Shown here: one piece after another, positions 18,676 to 29,129 of the stretch
Position numbering within the stretch: position 1 is the stretch's first letter
Layout: every line of letters begins with the position of its first letter
Source of the DNA: Saprospiraceae bacterium
Lineage (GTDB): Bacteria; Bacteroidota; Bacteroidia; Chitinophagales; Saprospiraceae
Length of the DNA stretch: 51,011 nucleotides
Assembly: GCA_020848995.1 (NCBI GenBank)
Contig: JADLHA010000046.1
Location: 1-51,011, forward strand
Direction: 5' to 3'
Notes under the pieces: generated by a model
What the model was told of the DNA's origin: nothing
Databases searched by the model: none
The model's input: the letters and a program-made list of their open reading frames with translations, nothing else
Position numbers and translations under genes: made by a program

Positions 18676-18692
<17 letters not shown>
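17907..18692 (+). CDS. birA: biotin--[acetyl-CoA-carboxylase] ligase, no DNA-binding domain
   Basis: A 261-residue biotin protein ligase that activates biotin as biotinyl-AMP and attaches it to a carrier domain such as that of acetyl-CoA carboxylase. The biotin/ATP motif GRGQFGRKW is at 43-51, KWPNDLY at 101-107 and KIAGIL at 112-117, with a C-terminal SH3-like domain. There is no N-terminal helix-turn-helix, so it is a group I enzyme that does not act as the biotin repressor. It is divergent from rsfS. Its 3' end overlaps the convergent ATPase gene by 17 bp, and it contains a copy of the 18-bp palindrome near its end. Confidence 0.94.
18602..18619. repeat. copy of the 18-bp palindrome family (15/18), intragenic
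   Basis: CTTACGAACGTTCGTTCA matches the consensus at 15 of 18 positions and includes the perfect 12-mer ACGAACGTTCGT. It lies in the birA C-terminal region (NLRTFVHG), written with TTA and CGA codons that look uncommon in this genome. Confidence 0.55.
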
Positions 18693-21180
<2,488 letters not shown>

Positions 21181-21213
21181 AAGTGAATGCAGCCGCAAGT
21201 TAACAGCCGGAAT

Positions 21214-22119
21214 TCAGAATAGGATGTAGTCGGAAGGGTTCACCGGCCGGCCGCCAAACCACAGTTCAAAGTGAAGATGGGGGCCATCCGTCAGGGTTCC
21301 CGTATTTCCGACAATGGCTATGGCTTCTCCGGCTTTCACCCGCGCTCCCGTCCGTTTGAGCAATGCAGAATTGTGTTTGTACATGCTGACCAGGTTATTG
21401 CCGTGCTGGAGGGCAATGGTATGGCCGTTTTCGACCGACCAGTCGGATTGGATCACGGTTCCATCCATCACTGCCTTGATCGGGGTATTCTTGGCAGCCA
21501 TGATGTCGACGCCCAGGTGACCGCTCTCGGGATGGTAGTCCGCACCAATGGGGCCGCGAAGCGGGGCACTCAAGTTGAGGTCCTCCTGTGCGGCGGTCAT
21601 CTCACCGGCAGGCAAACGAGCCTGGGTTTTCACGCGCGATGCCGCAGCGCCACGCTCCCGGGAAAGAGCGGTTTCAAACCCAGCGCGAAGCAGGCTGTCC
21701 TCTGGAATTTTGGGTGCAACTTCCGGCTTGACCTGGTGGATCTGCACGTTGCGGGCTACGTCTCCTTTGGTTTCGGGTCTGCCTTCCAATATGCGCTGCA
21801 CGCTTTGGAGGTAGGTGTCGCGCGCTGCGACCGATCGCTCCAGCGAGGCGATCTGTTGTTCGAGTTCTATAAATTCCCGCCGTGAGTAAATGTCGCCGTA
21901 ACCCGGAATGTAACGCTTCAATGGGGTGAAGGAGATGAGGAGAAAAAGCAGCACGCTTCCGGCAAGGACAACAGAACAGGACAGAATGTAGAGGTTCTTG
22001 AGGGTTAGCCGGTAGCTGGCCTTTTCCTCAAAGGTCTCTTCATTGCGAATGATCAGCAGAAATCGCTTTTCGAGATGCTGCTCAAGCCATTTTCTCGCCA
22101 AACGGAGCTTTGAAGCCAT
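21214..22119 (-). CDS. M23-family peptidoglycan metallopeptidase, membrane-anchored
   Basis: A 301-residue LytM-type protein. After a basic N-terminus there is one membrane helix (LYILSCSVVLAGSVLLFLLI), a coiled-coil stalk (SRREFIELEQQIASLERSVAARD), a linker, and a C-terminal M23 domain with the zinc/catalytic motifs GHLGVDIMA and GPHLHFELW. Such proteins cut peptidoglycan cross-bridges or, when inactive, activate amidases. The key His residues are present, so activity is plausible. Start ATG 22119 (MASKLRLARKW) was chosen because upstream codons overlap the divergent promoter region. Confidence 0.9.
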   Translation of the reverse strand: MASKLRLARKWLEQHLEKRFLLIIRNEETFEEKASYRLTLKNLYILSCSVVLAGSVLLFLLISFTPLKRYIPGYGDIYSRREFIELEQQIASLERSVAARDTYLQSVQRILEGRPETKGDVARNVQIHQVKPEVAPKIPEDSLLRAGFETALSRERGAAASRVKTQARLPAGEMTAAQEDLNLSAPLRGPIGADYHPESGHLGVDIMAAKNTPIKAVMDGTVIQSDWSVENGHTIALQHGNNLVSMYKHNSALLKRTGARVKAGEAIAIVGNTGTLTDGPHLHFELWFGGRPVNPSDYILF

Positions 22120-22143
22120 CCACAATAATACTGGGTTAAATAA

Positions 22144-22151
22144 TAATTTTG
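22144..22151 (+). promoter_or_regulatory. -7 element TAATTTTG of the porW/sprE promoter
   Basis: TAATTTTG followed by C is a perfect match to TAnnTTTG and lies 40 bp before the porW ATG, in the 72-bp divergent region with the M23 peptidase gene. A -33 TTG at the ideal spacing is not evident. Confidence 0.6.
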
Positions 22152-22191
22152 CGCGAAAGTAGTTATTTAAGACACCTCTTTCAGCCCATTC

Positions 22192-25110
22192 ATGAAATCT
22201 GCGTCGGGAAAGCAAATTGCCTCATTCATGCTGGTTGCCCTGCTGGCTACTGCCTGCGTCAGCCACCGCAAAAAAGGCCAGCCCTCAGCACTTGGGCGAT
22301 TCTACCACAACACAACGTCGAAATACAACGGCTATTTCAATGCAAACGAGCTGATGGACGAAGGGCTGCTTGCGCAAAGGCTGGGTTACAAAGATAATTA
22401 CAACAAGGTCCTGGCCGTGTTCCCGGAAGCGGCCTCCGGTTCGGCCGACGGCGTCAAACCCAAACTCGACAAAGCCATTGAAAAAGTGTCCGTGGTAATC
22501 ACCAACCACCGCGTCAGCCACTGGACCGACGACTGCTACCTGTTGCTCGCAAAAGCGCAATACCTCAAAAGGGATTACGAAACCGCTGAAAACTCCTTCC
22601 GCTATTTTCTGGAGAGCTTCGACCCCCTCAAGGACCGGCTGAAGACCAAAAAGATCAAAGCCAGGTCTGCAGAAGAAAAGAAGGAGGCGGCCGAAGCAAC
22701 GGCCAAGGATCGCAAAAAAGCCGCCGAACAGCGAGCTAAAGACCGAAAAAAGGCTCAAAAGGAAAAGGCCAAGGCCAAAAAGAAAGCTAAGAAAGAGGGT
22801 CAAAACAAATCCAAACCTGAAGCACAGACTGCTTTGAAGGAGGCTGCTACGATCCCGGCCCCCCAGCCTGTCGCTGCAACCGTTGCAAAAGAAGATGGCA
22901 ACAAAGCTTCCCTGACCAACGAGGGGTCGTGGTTATTTCCCCATTATCCCGCATACTGGGAAGGGGCGATCTGGGCGGGAAGAAACCTGGTAGAGAGGGG
23001 CAAACCTTACGAAGCTGAGCAGTTGTATCGAAAAGTCGAACAGGATCCTTACGCGCGACCCTCCCTTCGCGGATTGCTCCATGCGTCCTATGCTGACCTG
23101 TACCTGCGTACCGGAAACCAGGCAAAGGCCATTGCCTCCCTGAAGTCGGCCATTGAGTTTGCGGACTCCAAAACAGAGCGAGCCCGCTTTGCTTTTATTC
23201 TGGGACAGTTGTACCAGCAAAATGCGCGCTACGAAAGTTCGAACCAGTATTTTGAAACCTGCATGAAGCAAAAGCCCAGCTACGAAATGGCATTTCATGC
23301 TAGGCTTAACCTGTTGATCAACGAGGTTCGGGAAGGGAGCGAGCCCGCCAGCATTGCATCAAAGATCCAAAAGCTCATCGACGATCCCAAGAATGCGGAC
23401 TACCAGTCTACTATGTATTATGCCCTTGCAACGATTTATCTGCAACAGGGTGCAGTAGAGGAAGCCATGGCGCAGTTTCAGAATTCTTTGCGGGCCCCCA
23501 ACGCTTCCAATGACCAAAAGGCAGAAACGTATTACCAGTTGGCGGAACTTCATTTTGAACGCCAGCAATACCTGCCTGCAAAAAACCATTACGACAGTAC
23601 CATGGCCTTGTTGGCCAAAGAAGACGGACGCCGCTCGCAGGTGAGCAAAATCGTGGCCAACCTGGAGGAGATCGCCCGGCATCTCTCTCAAATAGCGCTG
23701 AACGACAGTCTGCTGCGCATAGCCGCGCTACCGATAAAGGAAAAGCGCGCCCTGGCCATTCAGCTGAAAAATGCCAAAAAGACGAAAGTTCAGGAGCCAC
23801 CCAAGGAGAACCGCACGCGGTTCGCTGAATTGGACGCCTTTGCCGCAACGCCATTTGACCGGACTGGCGGGGCCGGCAACCAAACTAAAAAAACGGCTAG
23901 CCAGTTTTTTGCGTATGATCAGCGCACCACGAATCGCGGCAGGTCACAATTCGAACAGCAATGGGGCGACCGGCCACTGGAAGACAACTGGAGAAGGAAA
24001 AACAAAACGAGTTTCATCGCTCCGGGCGCCGTGGTTGCTGAGGAGGCCGAAGCCGCCGACAGCCTGGAGGCCGACCTGGCCCAGATCCTAAAGGGAATTC
24101 CCGAAACGCCCGAGCAGGCAGAAGTGCTCCACAATTCGATTGCTGAATCGATGTTTCAACTGGGAGTGCTTTACCGCGAGAAACTGGATAACTACCTGAA
24201 ATCCAATCAGGCCTTCACCGACTTGCTGCAAAAATACCCCCGCACCGGGCGAAAGCCGGACGCGTTGTATTACCATTACCTGAACTGTCTCGATTTAGGT
24301 GATTCTGCATGTGCAAATTCTCTGGGTGACCAGATCGCCTATGAATTCCCAGGCAGCCACTATGCACGCCTGCTGAATGATAAGGATTACGTCAGGCAAC
24401 TCATGGAGCGCAAAGACGAAATCGCGCTTCAGTACGACGAAGCCTATCGTCGCTATCAAAACGGCGAATACCGCGAGGCTCAGGAGATCCTGGTGATCCT
24501 GCGCAATAAGATGGCGGGAGGTCATAAGCTCTTTGCCAAATCCACCCTCCTCAGCGCATTTTGCCTCGGCCAGACAGAAGGAAGGGATGCATACGTCAAC
24601 GCCTTGCGCGACGTCGTGGCCAATTTTCCCGGAACTCCTGAAGAGGTCAAGGCCAAAGAGATCCTTCGTTTTTTGAAGGGAGACCAGGATGCATTTGTTC
24701 AGATCCGGGAAAGCGAACTGGAAAAATTCAATTTTAAGGAAGAGGAAGATAAAATGCACTTCGTCCTGGTTCTCTTGTACAATCCGGAGGAGCGGAGGGC
24801 AAACAAAATAAAGATTTCCATTTCCGACTATCACGAAAACTACCATCGGCAGGACAAGTTGAAGATGACGAGCGTAGAGCTCGATACCGAATCGAACAAT
24901 CCCATTCTGGTCATTCGCAAATTTGACAATGCCCGTCAGGCCATGAAGTATGTGGAGGGCGTGATGAAAAGACCGCTTGAATACATTCAGGAATTTGACA
25001 ATTGGGAGATCCTGGCCGTGACACAAAACAACTACCGGGAGATTCTACGCCTCAAGAGCCTCTCCGAGTACAAGAGCTTTTACAAGAAAACATACGAAAA
25101 GACCAACTGA
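22192..25110 (+). CDS. porW: T9SS periplasmic lipoprotein PorW/SprE
   Basis: A 972-residue lipoprotein of the PorW/SprE family, required for type IX secretion and gliding motility in Porphyromonas and Flavobacterium. The signal peptide ends in the lipobox LATAC (C22). It is followed by the family-typical segment LGRFYHNTTSKYNGYFNANE, a Lys/Ala-rich low-complexity linker (about residues 150-210), and many TPR-like repeats (AEQLYRKVEQDPY, ESSNQYFETCMKQKP and others). It probably bridges the outer-membrane translocon and the gliding motor, facing the periplasm. The five sorting-domain proteins in this window would depend on it. Its stop lies 8 bp from the end of convergent comF. Confidence 0.93.
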   Translation: MKSASGKQIASFMLVALLATACVSHRKKGQPSALGRFYHNTTSKYNGYFNANELMDEGLLAQRLGYKDNYNKVLAVFPEAASGSADGVKPKLDKAIEKVSVVITNHRVSHWTDDCYLLLAKAQYLKRDYETAENSFRYFLESFDPLKDRLKTKKIKARSAEEKKEAAEATAKDRKKAAEQRAKDRKKAQKEKAKAKKKAKKEGQNKSKPEAQTALKEAATIPAPQPVAATVAKEDGNKASLTNEGSWLFPHYPAYWEGAIWAGRNLVERGKPYEAEQLYRKVEQDPYARPSLRGLLHASYADLYLRTGNQAKAIASLKSAIEFADSKTERARFAFILGQLYQQNARYESSNQYFETCMKQKPSYEMAFHARLNLLINEVREGSEPASIASKIQKLIDDPKNADYQSTMYYALATIYLQQGAVEEAMAQFQNSLRAPNASNDQKAETYYQLAELHFERQQYLPAKNHYDSTMALLAKEDGRRSQVSKIVANLEEIARHLSQIALNDSLLRIAALPIKEKRALAIQLKNAKKTKVQEPPKENRTRFAELDAFAATPFDRTGGAGNQTKKTASQFFAYDQRTTNRGRSQFEQQWGDRPLEDNWRRKNKTSFIAPGAVVAEEAEAADSLEADLAQILKGIPETPEQAEVLHNSIAESMFQLGVLYREKLDNYLKSNQAFTDLLQKYPRTGRKPDALYYHYLNCLDLGDSACANSLGDQIAYEFPGSHYARLLNDKDYVRQLMERKDEIALQYDEAYRRYQNGEYREAQEILVILRNKMAGGHKLFAKSTLLSAFCLGQTEGRDAYVNALRDVVANFPGTPEEVKAKEILRFLKGDQDAFVQIRESELEKFNFKEEEDKMHFVLVLLYNPEERRANKIKISISDYHENYHRQDKLKMTSVELDTESNNPILVIRKFDNARQAMKYVEGVMKRPLEYIQEFDNWEILAVTQNNYREILRLKSLSEYKSFYKKTYEKTN

Positions 25111-25118
25111 GCCGCTCC

Positions 25119-25844
25119 TTAGCAGGTCATGCCCAGGGTGAGCATCGACAAGCGGCAGAGGGGGGAGGCTTCCTTAAACTTCAGTGCGCAGGATTCCAAG
25201 GTGGCGCCCGTCGTCAAAACGTCGTCTACCAAAGCGATGTGATGCCCTGCAGTCATTTGTCTGCCAAGTGGGGTAAGGGCAAATGCAGCAGACATGTTCT
25301 GCATGCGTTCGTGTCGCCCTTTGCGGGTTTGGCTGTCCGTTTCCCTGGTTCGCACCAGCAGGTCTTCGCGAACGGGTATGCCCATGCTGCGGGAAAGCCC
25401 GCGGGCAATCCATGCCGATTGATTGTAACCGCGGAGGGCTTGCTTTTTGGGATGCAGCGGAACGGGAACGAGCCATTCGATGGATCGAAAGGGTTCGTTT
25501 TCGACGAGCAGTCGGCCGAAATACGCTCCCAGGGAAAGTCCGATGTTGGTTTCCCCGCGGTATTTAAGGCGCTCCATGAGTTGTTGCAAACGGGTGCCCT
25601 TTTCGTAATAGTACAAGGCAGCCCCCGCTGCGAGCTCAATGCGACCCCGGAAACGCGAGGCGACTTCGTTGTCTGGAAACCGGTACATGTCTGCCGGGTG
25701 CAGTTGGCTCTGGCAATCAAGGCAAAACAGGGCATCTTCCGCCAGCGTGCGCAATCCGCAGGAGAGGCAAAGCCGGGGAAATAACAGGTCGAGCAGGCCT
25801 TCGCGGCCCAATCGGAACGCATGCAACAGTGAGCGAGGTACCAT
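25119..25844 (-). CDS. comF: ComF-family phosphoribosyltransferase-like protein
   Basis: A 241-residue ComF/GntX-type protein, linked to natural transformation in other bacteria. The N-terminus carries the four-Cys zinc finger (CLSCG and CLDC). The C-terminal type I phosphoribosyltransferase domain has the PRPP-binding loop LVDDVLTTGATLESCA. Family signatures LVPVPLHPKKQALRGYNQS and RKGRHERMQNMSAAF are also present. It is cytoplasmic. An HtrA terminator lies just upstream, so comF needs its own promoter, which I cannot place with confidence. Confidence 0.92.
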   Translation of the reverse strand: MVPRSLLHAFRLGREGLLDLLFPRLCLSCGLRTLAEDALFCLDCQSQLHPADMYRFPDNEVASRFRGRIELAAGAALYYYEKGTRLQQLMERLKYRGETNIGLSLGAYFGRLLVENEPFRSIEWLVPVPLHPKKQALRGYNQSAWIARGLSRSMGIPVREDLLVRTRETDSQTRKGRHERMQNMSAAFALTPLGRQMTAGHHIALVDDVLTTGATLESCALKFKEASPLCRLSMLTLGMTC

Positions 25845-25846
25845 AC

Positions 25847-25874
25847 AAAAAAAATCCCGGCCTTGCGACCGGGA
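25847..25874 (-). terminator. Rho-independent terminator of htrA
   Basis: Read on the minus strand, a TCCCGG/CCGGGA stem (6 bp, arms 25855-25860 and 25869-25874, 8-nt loop) is followed by eight T residues (A-run at 25847-25854). It lies 60 bp past the htrA stop and just before the comF start. Confidence 0.8.
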
Positions 25875-25933
25875 CCTTCAAACAAAACGAAAAACCAACT
25901 TTATAGAAAGCTACAAAAGGCTACGCCTGATGT

Positions 25934-27139
25934 CTAAAGTACTTTTCTGATTTTGACGGGAATCTCTTTGCCCTTACCCTCGCGGATAATCTTGGTGTAG
26001 AGTGTCTCGCCAACCTTGGACAAAGCTACGACTTTTTGCAAATCCTCAACGGATTTTATTTGCTTATTATTTACTTCTACAATGACATCATTGGGAAGTA
26101 AACCAGCATATTTCGCAGAACCTTTATCCTCCAGTTCTGTGATTACAACGCCGTAGTCCCCAGAATAGTTCAGCTCTTTGCGCAATTCGTCGTCGAGGTT
26201 GATGATGCCGATTCCGAGTCGGCCGCGTTCAAACGTTCCATGTGCAATGAGCTCGCGAACGATTTTGGCCATGAGGTTTGAGGGAATGGCGAAGGAATAG
26301 CCGGAGTAATATCCCGTTTTGCTGGCAATGGCCGAATTGATGCCCACCAGCCGGCCGTTTACGTCGACCAGTGCACCGCCTGAGTTGCCGGGATTTACGG
26401 CGGCATCCGTTTGGATGAATTCCTCAATGCCCTTTCCAGCATTGCGGGAAGCGCCGCCGCCGTCAAACGGATTGAAGCCTTCGTCGCCATCGAGCAGGTT
26501 GAGATCGCGGCCCTTGGCGCTGACGATTCCGGCCGTAACGGTCGACGTGAGGTAACCAAAGGGGTTGCCTACGGCCAAAACCCACTCACCCACCTTGAGG
26601 TCGTCGGAATTGGCGATGGGAAGCACCGGCAGGTTGTCCGCTTCAATTTTCAATACGGCGAGGTCCGTCTTTGGGTCAGTGCCCACCTTTTTGGCGCGAA
26701 AGGTGCGTCCATCCTGAAGGATGACGTCGATCTCGTCGGCAAATTCGACGACGTGGTTGTTGGTGACAATGTAGCCGTCTTCAGAATAGATGACGCCGCT
26801 ACCGCTGCCTTTTTTGAGTTGGTACGGGAATCCGAAGCCAAATCCGCGCAAATCAAATTCCCGGAATAAGGGGTGATTGAAAAAGGGTTGCTGCTCTTCC
26901 ATCTTTTCCCGGGCGAGGCGCTCGCTTTCGCGGGCGTTGATCTGTACGACGACCTGCAAGGTCTTTTCGGCAGCAAGAGAAAAGTCAGGACCGGTTGTTG
27001 GGGCCGTTGTGAGGCTTACGCGCTGTGCCAGGGGAGCCACGGATTCGACAGCAGACTGGCTCCGGAATCCGGTGACACCGGCCATGACGATCAGTCCACC
27101 CAACAATCCCGAAGCGAGGTGCAACAAGTAAGTTTTCAT
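25934..27139 (-). CDS. HtrA/Deg-type periplasmic serine protease
   Basis: A 401-residue Deg-family protease and chaperone for misfolded envelope proteins. An N-terminal hydrophobic segment (LLHLASGLLGGLIVMAGVTGF) serves as signal or anchor. The trypsin-like domain has the triad H129 (TNNHVVEF), D159 (KTDLAVLK) and S253 (NPGNSGGAL). A single PDZ domain follows (about residues 300-395, GRLGIGIINLDDE and GLLPNDVIVEVNN). One PDZ rather than two, with a length near 400, resembles DegS-like enzymes and many Bacteroidota HtrA proteins. It ends at the strong terminator before comF. Confidence 0.94.
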   Translation of the reverse strand: MKTYLLHLASGLLGGLIVMAGVTGFRSQSAVESVAPLAQRVSLTTAPTTGPDFSLAAEKTLQVVVQINARESERLAREKMEEQQPFFNHPLFREFDLRGFGFGFPYQLKKGSGSGVIYSEDGYIVTNNHVVEFADEIDVILQDGRTFRAKKVGTDPKTDLAVLKIEADNLPVLPIANSDDLKVGEWVLAVGNPFGYLTSTVTAGIVSAKGRDLNLLDGDEGFNPFDGGGASRNAGKGIEEFIQTDAAVNPGNSGGALVDVNGRLVGINSAIASKTGYYSGYSFAIPSNLMAKIVRELIAHGTFERGRLGIGIINLDDELRKELNYSGDYGVVITELEDKGSAKYAGLLPNDVIVEVNNKQIKSVEDLQKVVALSKVGETLYTKIIREGKGKEIPVKIRKVL

Positions 27140-27291
27140 AAACTGTTTTTTTGGTTAGATGACATTAAAACGAAGATTAAAAAAACCCGGTTTTCGCCTC
27201 CGGCGCTTTAACACCGATTTAACGCTGCAGTGACCGCGGGCCGGGCACATATCCGAACATATAATATTATTTAGTAATTTGTAAAATATTG

Positions 27292-27300
27292 TAATTTTGC
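27292..27300 (+). promoter_or_regulatory. -7 element TAATTTTGC of the SPOR gene
   Basis: A perfect TAnnTTTG match plus C, in a very AT-rich tract, 26 bp before the ATG at 27327. The -33 element is unclear. Confidence 0.6.
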
Positions 27301-27326
27301 ATTTGTTCAGGTAACAATCCTCACCC

Positions 27327-28055
27327 ATGAAAAGTGCAATCAACATTTTGCTCGTAGCGCTGCTGGTTTTGCTGGTGGGCGCCATAGTTTACATGATCTA
27401 TCAGCGCAGTAAAAATCCGGTAGAAGACCTGCCCCCCGTGGCGGAGATGGCCGACAGTCTGTTCATGGATCCGCAATTCGGCGCAGATACGGCGCTGACC
27501 CCGGACGACCATATGGTCTATGACCTCACAGGCCAATACCCGGCACAGGTGGGGGCCCCGGCGGAAAATCAAACCGGCGCGCCCTCGGAAGGCCCGGTAG
27601 ACTATACCCAGGCACCTGAAGAGAAGCCAGCCTCAGCGGTGGAGAACACGAGTCCGAAAGCACTGAAGGCCACTGGGAGCGTAGCGTCAGGAAGCTCTGA
27701 TGGCAAGAGTACAGGCGCAGCGGTGGAAAAAGCCAGGGCCCCTGCGCCCACAGCAAAACCTGCAGCATCAAAACCCGCTGCGGCCAAGACCGCGACCGCA
27801 AAACCTGCGGCAACACCCGCCGAAAAGAAGCAGCAATTCTACGTAGTCTGCGGAAGTTTCATCAAGCCTGAAAATGCCGATGAACAGGTTGCCAAACTCC
27901 GCAAGATGGGGTATTCCGGTGCTGCGAGAAAGGTCTTTGGCTCATCGGAATATTACTCGGCCATAGTCGGAACCTACAGTTCCCGGGAAGAGGCTGAGCG
28001 CGTGGCGGCAAAGCTGGAAGCCAAAGGAGAGAAAGCCTTTCTCCGGGCTAAATAA
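27327..28055 (+). CDS. SPOR-domain membrane protein
   Basis: A 242-residue protein with one N-terminal membrane helix (AINILLVALLVLLVGAIVYMIY), a long Ala/Pro/Lys-rich linker (about residues 75-168), and a C-terminal SPOR domain (QQFYVVCGSFIKPENADEQVAKL to the end). SPOR domains bind denuded peptidoglycan glycan strands at the division septum, so a role in envelope or division is expected. It is followed by the SRAP gene 12 bp downstream on the same strand. The linker is highly repetitive (AKPAA and KPAAAK units). Confidence 0.88.
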   Translation: MKSAINILLVALLVLLVGAIVYMIYQRSKNPVEDLPPVAEMADSLFMDPQFGADTALTPDDHMVYDLTGQYPAQVGAPAENQTGAPSEGPVDYTQAPEEKPASAVENTSPKALKATGSVASGSSDGKSTGAAVEKARAPAPTAKPAASKPAAAKTATAKPAATPAEKKQQFYVVCGSFIKPENADEQVAKLRKMGYSGAARKVFGSSEYYSAIVGTYSSREEAERVAAKLEAKGEKAFLRAK

Positions 28056-28067
28056 ATTCCAGATCTG

Positions 28068-28760
28068 ATGTGCGGCAGAGGTTCGCTCACCGTTGTCGAA
28101 GCGGATCTTGAAAAGCGTTTCGATGCGGGTTTTTATTCGGAAGACCTGGAGCGTTACCGCCCTTTGCCCAGTTTCAACATTGCGCCCACGCATTGGCACC
28201 CGGTCGTGCCCCAGGAAGACTCCAAACACTATTGTTACCATCGCTGGGGCCTCATTCCGTTTTGGGCAAAAGATGCCTCGATTGGATCCAAAATGATCAA
28301 CGCCCGTGCCGAGACCGTCATGGAAAAACCTGCCTTCCGCAAAGCCTTTCAAAGCCGGCGTTGTCTGGTGCCCATGGATGGCTTTTACGAATGGCGGCGC
28401 GAAGCCGGTGGCAAGAAGATCCCCATGCGCATCCGGCTCAGGAGCGGAGGTGTGTTTTTCATGGCGGGGCTGTGCGATCACTGGCATGATCCCGTTGGAG
28501 GTCAGACCCTGAGCAGTTTCACCATCATCACCTGTCCTGCCAATGAGGTGGTCGCGCCGTTGCACGACCGGATGCCGGTCATCCTGATGGAGCAGGAGGA
28601 AAGATGGTGGATCGATCCCCACCTCCGGCCTGATCAGGCAGCGGCCATGCTGAAGCCCTTTCCCGACAAACTGCTCGAGGCGTATCGCGTCTCCGACCGG
28701 GTCAACAGCGTTCGCAACAACGATCCCGGTCTCGTCGAACCCGTAGAAGCATCCGGCTGA
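28068..28760 (+). CDS. yedK: SRAP-domain (YedK/HMCES) abasic-site protein
   Basis: A 230-residue SOS response-associated peptidase-like protein. SRAP proteins form a thiazolidine cross-link with abasic sites in single-stranded DNA through Cys2, shielding them from breakage. The catalytic set is complete: C2 (MCGRGS, exposed after Met removal), N78 (INARAETV), E108 (GFYEWRR) and H166 (APLHDRMP). Length is normal. It is probably co-transcribed with the SPOR gene. The 3' end is followed by a strong palindromic hairpin that could end transcription. Confidence 0.95.
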   Translation: MCGRGSLTVVEADLEKRFDAGFYSEDLERYRPLPSFNIAPTHWHPVVPQEDSKHYCYHRWGLIPFWAKDASIGSKMINARAETVMEKPAFRKAFQSRRCLVPMDGFYEWRREAGGKKIPMRIRLRSGGVFFMAGLCDHWHDPVGGQTLSSFTIITCPANEVVAPLHDRMPVILMEQEERWWIDPHLRPDQAAAMLKPFPDKLLEAYRVSDRVNSVRNNDPGLVEPVEASG

Positions 28761-28791
28761 TCTCCCTTTTGGGGCATAGTCCGTTTGAGCG

Positions 28792-28819
28792 ATAAATACG
28801 AACGTTCGTTCGTATTTAT
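28792..28819. repeat. long inverted repeat containing the 18-bp palindrome (14/18)
   Basis: ATAAATACGAA (28792-28802) and TTCGTATTTAT (28809-28819) are perfect 11-bp arms around CGTTCG. Inside lies AATACGAACGTTCGTTCG (28795-28812), 14 of 18 to the window consensus, with the perfect 12-mer ACGAACGTTCGT at its centre. It sits 32 bp after the SRAP stop. The hairpin with AT-rich flanks could also slow or end transcription. Confidence 0.55.
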
Positions 28820-28831
28820 TCTGATTTGTCA

Positions 28832-28861
28832 TTTGAAACTAACATTTGTTAGTATCTATGG
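28832..28861 (+). promoter_or_regulatory. candidate promoter whose spacer is a palindrome
   Basis: TTTG (28832-28835) and TATCTATG (28854-28861, one mismatch to TAnnTTTG) are 18 bp apart. The spacer contains ACTAACATTTGTTAGT (28838-28853), a palindrome with 7-bp perfect arms that shares CTAAC/GTTAG ends with the 18-bp family. A protein bound there would cover the promoter. Transcription would start near 28867, ahead of the structured region and the metalloprotease gene. Confidence 0.4.
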
Positions 28862-28866
28862 ATAGA

Positions 28867-29129
28867 TGGAGCGATCATCTGGTCCATTCGGTTGCTCCGA
28901 AAGGGGAATCGGCGATGTCCCCGTCCCGGGATCGGCCCGGGGCTTTTTTCAGGCGGGGAGTGCGACCGGGGAACCCCTGCGGGGTAGCCGGAACATGGCT
29001 GACGGCAAACTCAATCAGGCAAGTGGCGAACGGATAAACGCATGGCGCCGGTGAATAAACGGCGCTGAAGGGACAAGTTGCCTGACGATACCTTAGCCTG
29101 CATTCTTTCACACCTAAAATTAACACCCT
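28867..29129 (+). ncRNA. candidate structured leader or small RNA upstream of the metzincin gene
   Basis: A 263-bp non-coding stretch dense in stems. GGAGC/GCTCC pairs 28868-28872 with 28894-28898. CCCGGG/CCCGGG (28925-28930, 28936-28941) is followed closely by six T residues (28944-28949), a terminator-like element. ACCCC/GGGGT forms a stem near 28973-28985. TCAGGCAA/TTGCCTGA (near 29014-29021 and 29078-29085) encloses a GCGCCG/CGGCGC hairpin. This could be an attenuator, a riboswitch-like leader, or a small RNA ending at 28949. I recognise no known RNA family. Confidence 0.3.

Noticed and set aside
28960-29065. Resemblance of GGCAAGTGGCGAACGG to the 5' part of 16S rRNA, and a GTGCG start like a group II intron
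   Set aside because: The surrounding 16S sequence is absent, and there is no intron domain V or reverse transcriptase, so the similarity is too short to mean more than chance.
29082-29090. CTGACGA as a hammerhead ribozyme core
   Set aside because: The required GAAA segment, flanking stems and cleavage triplet are not found at suitable spacing.
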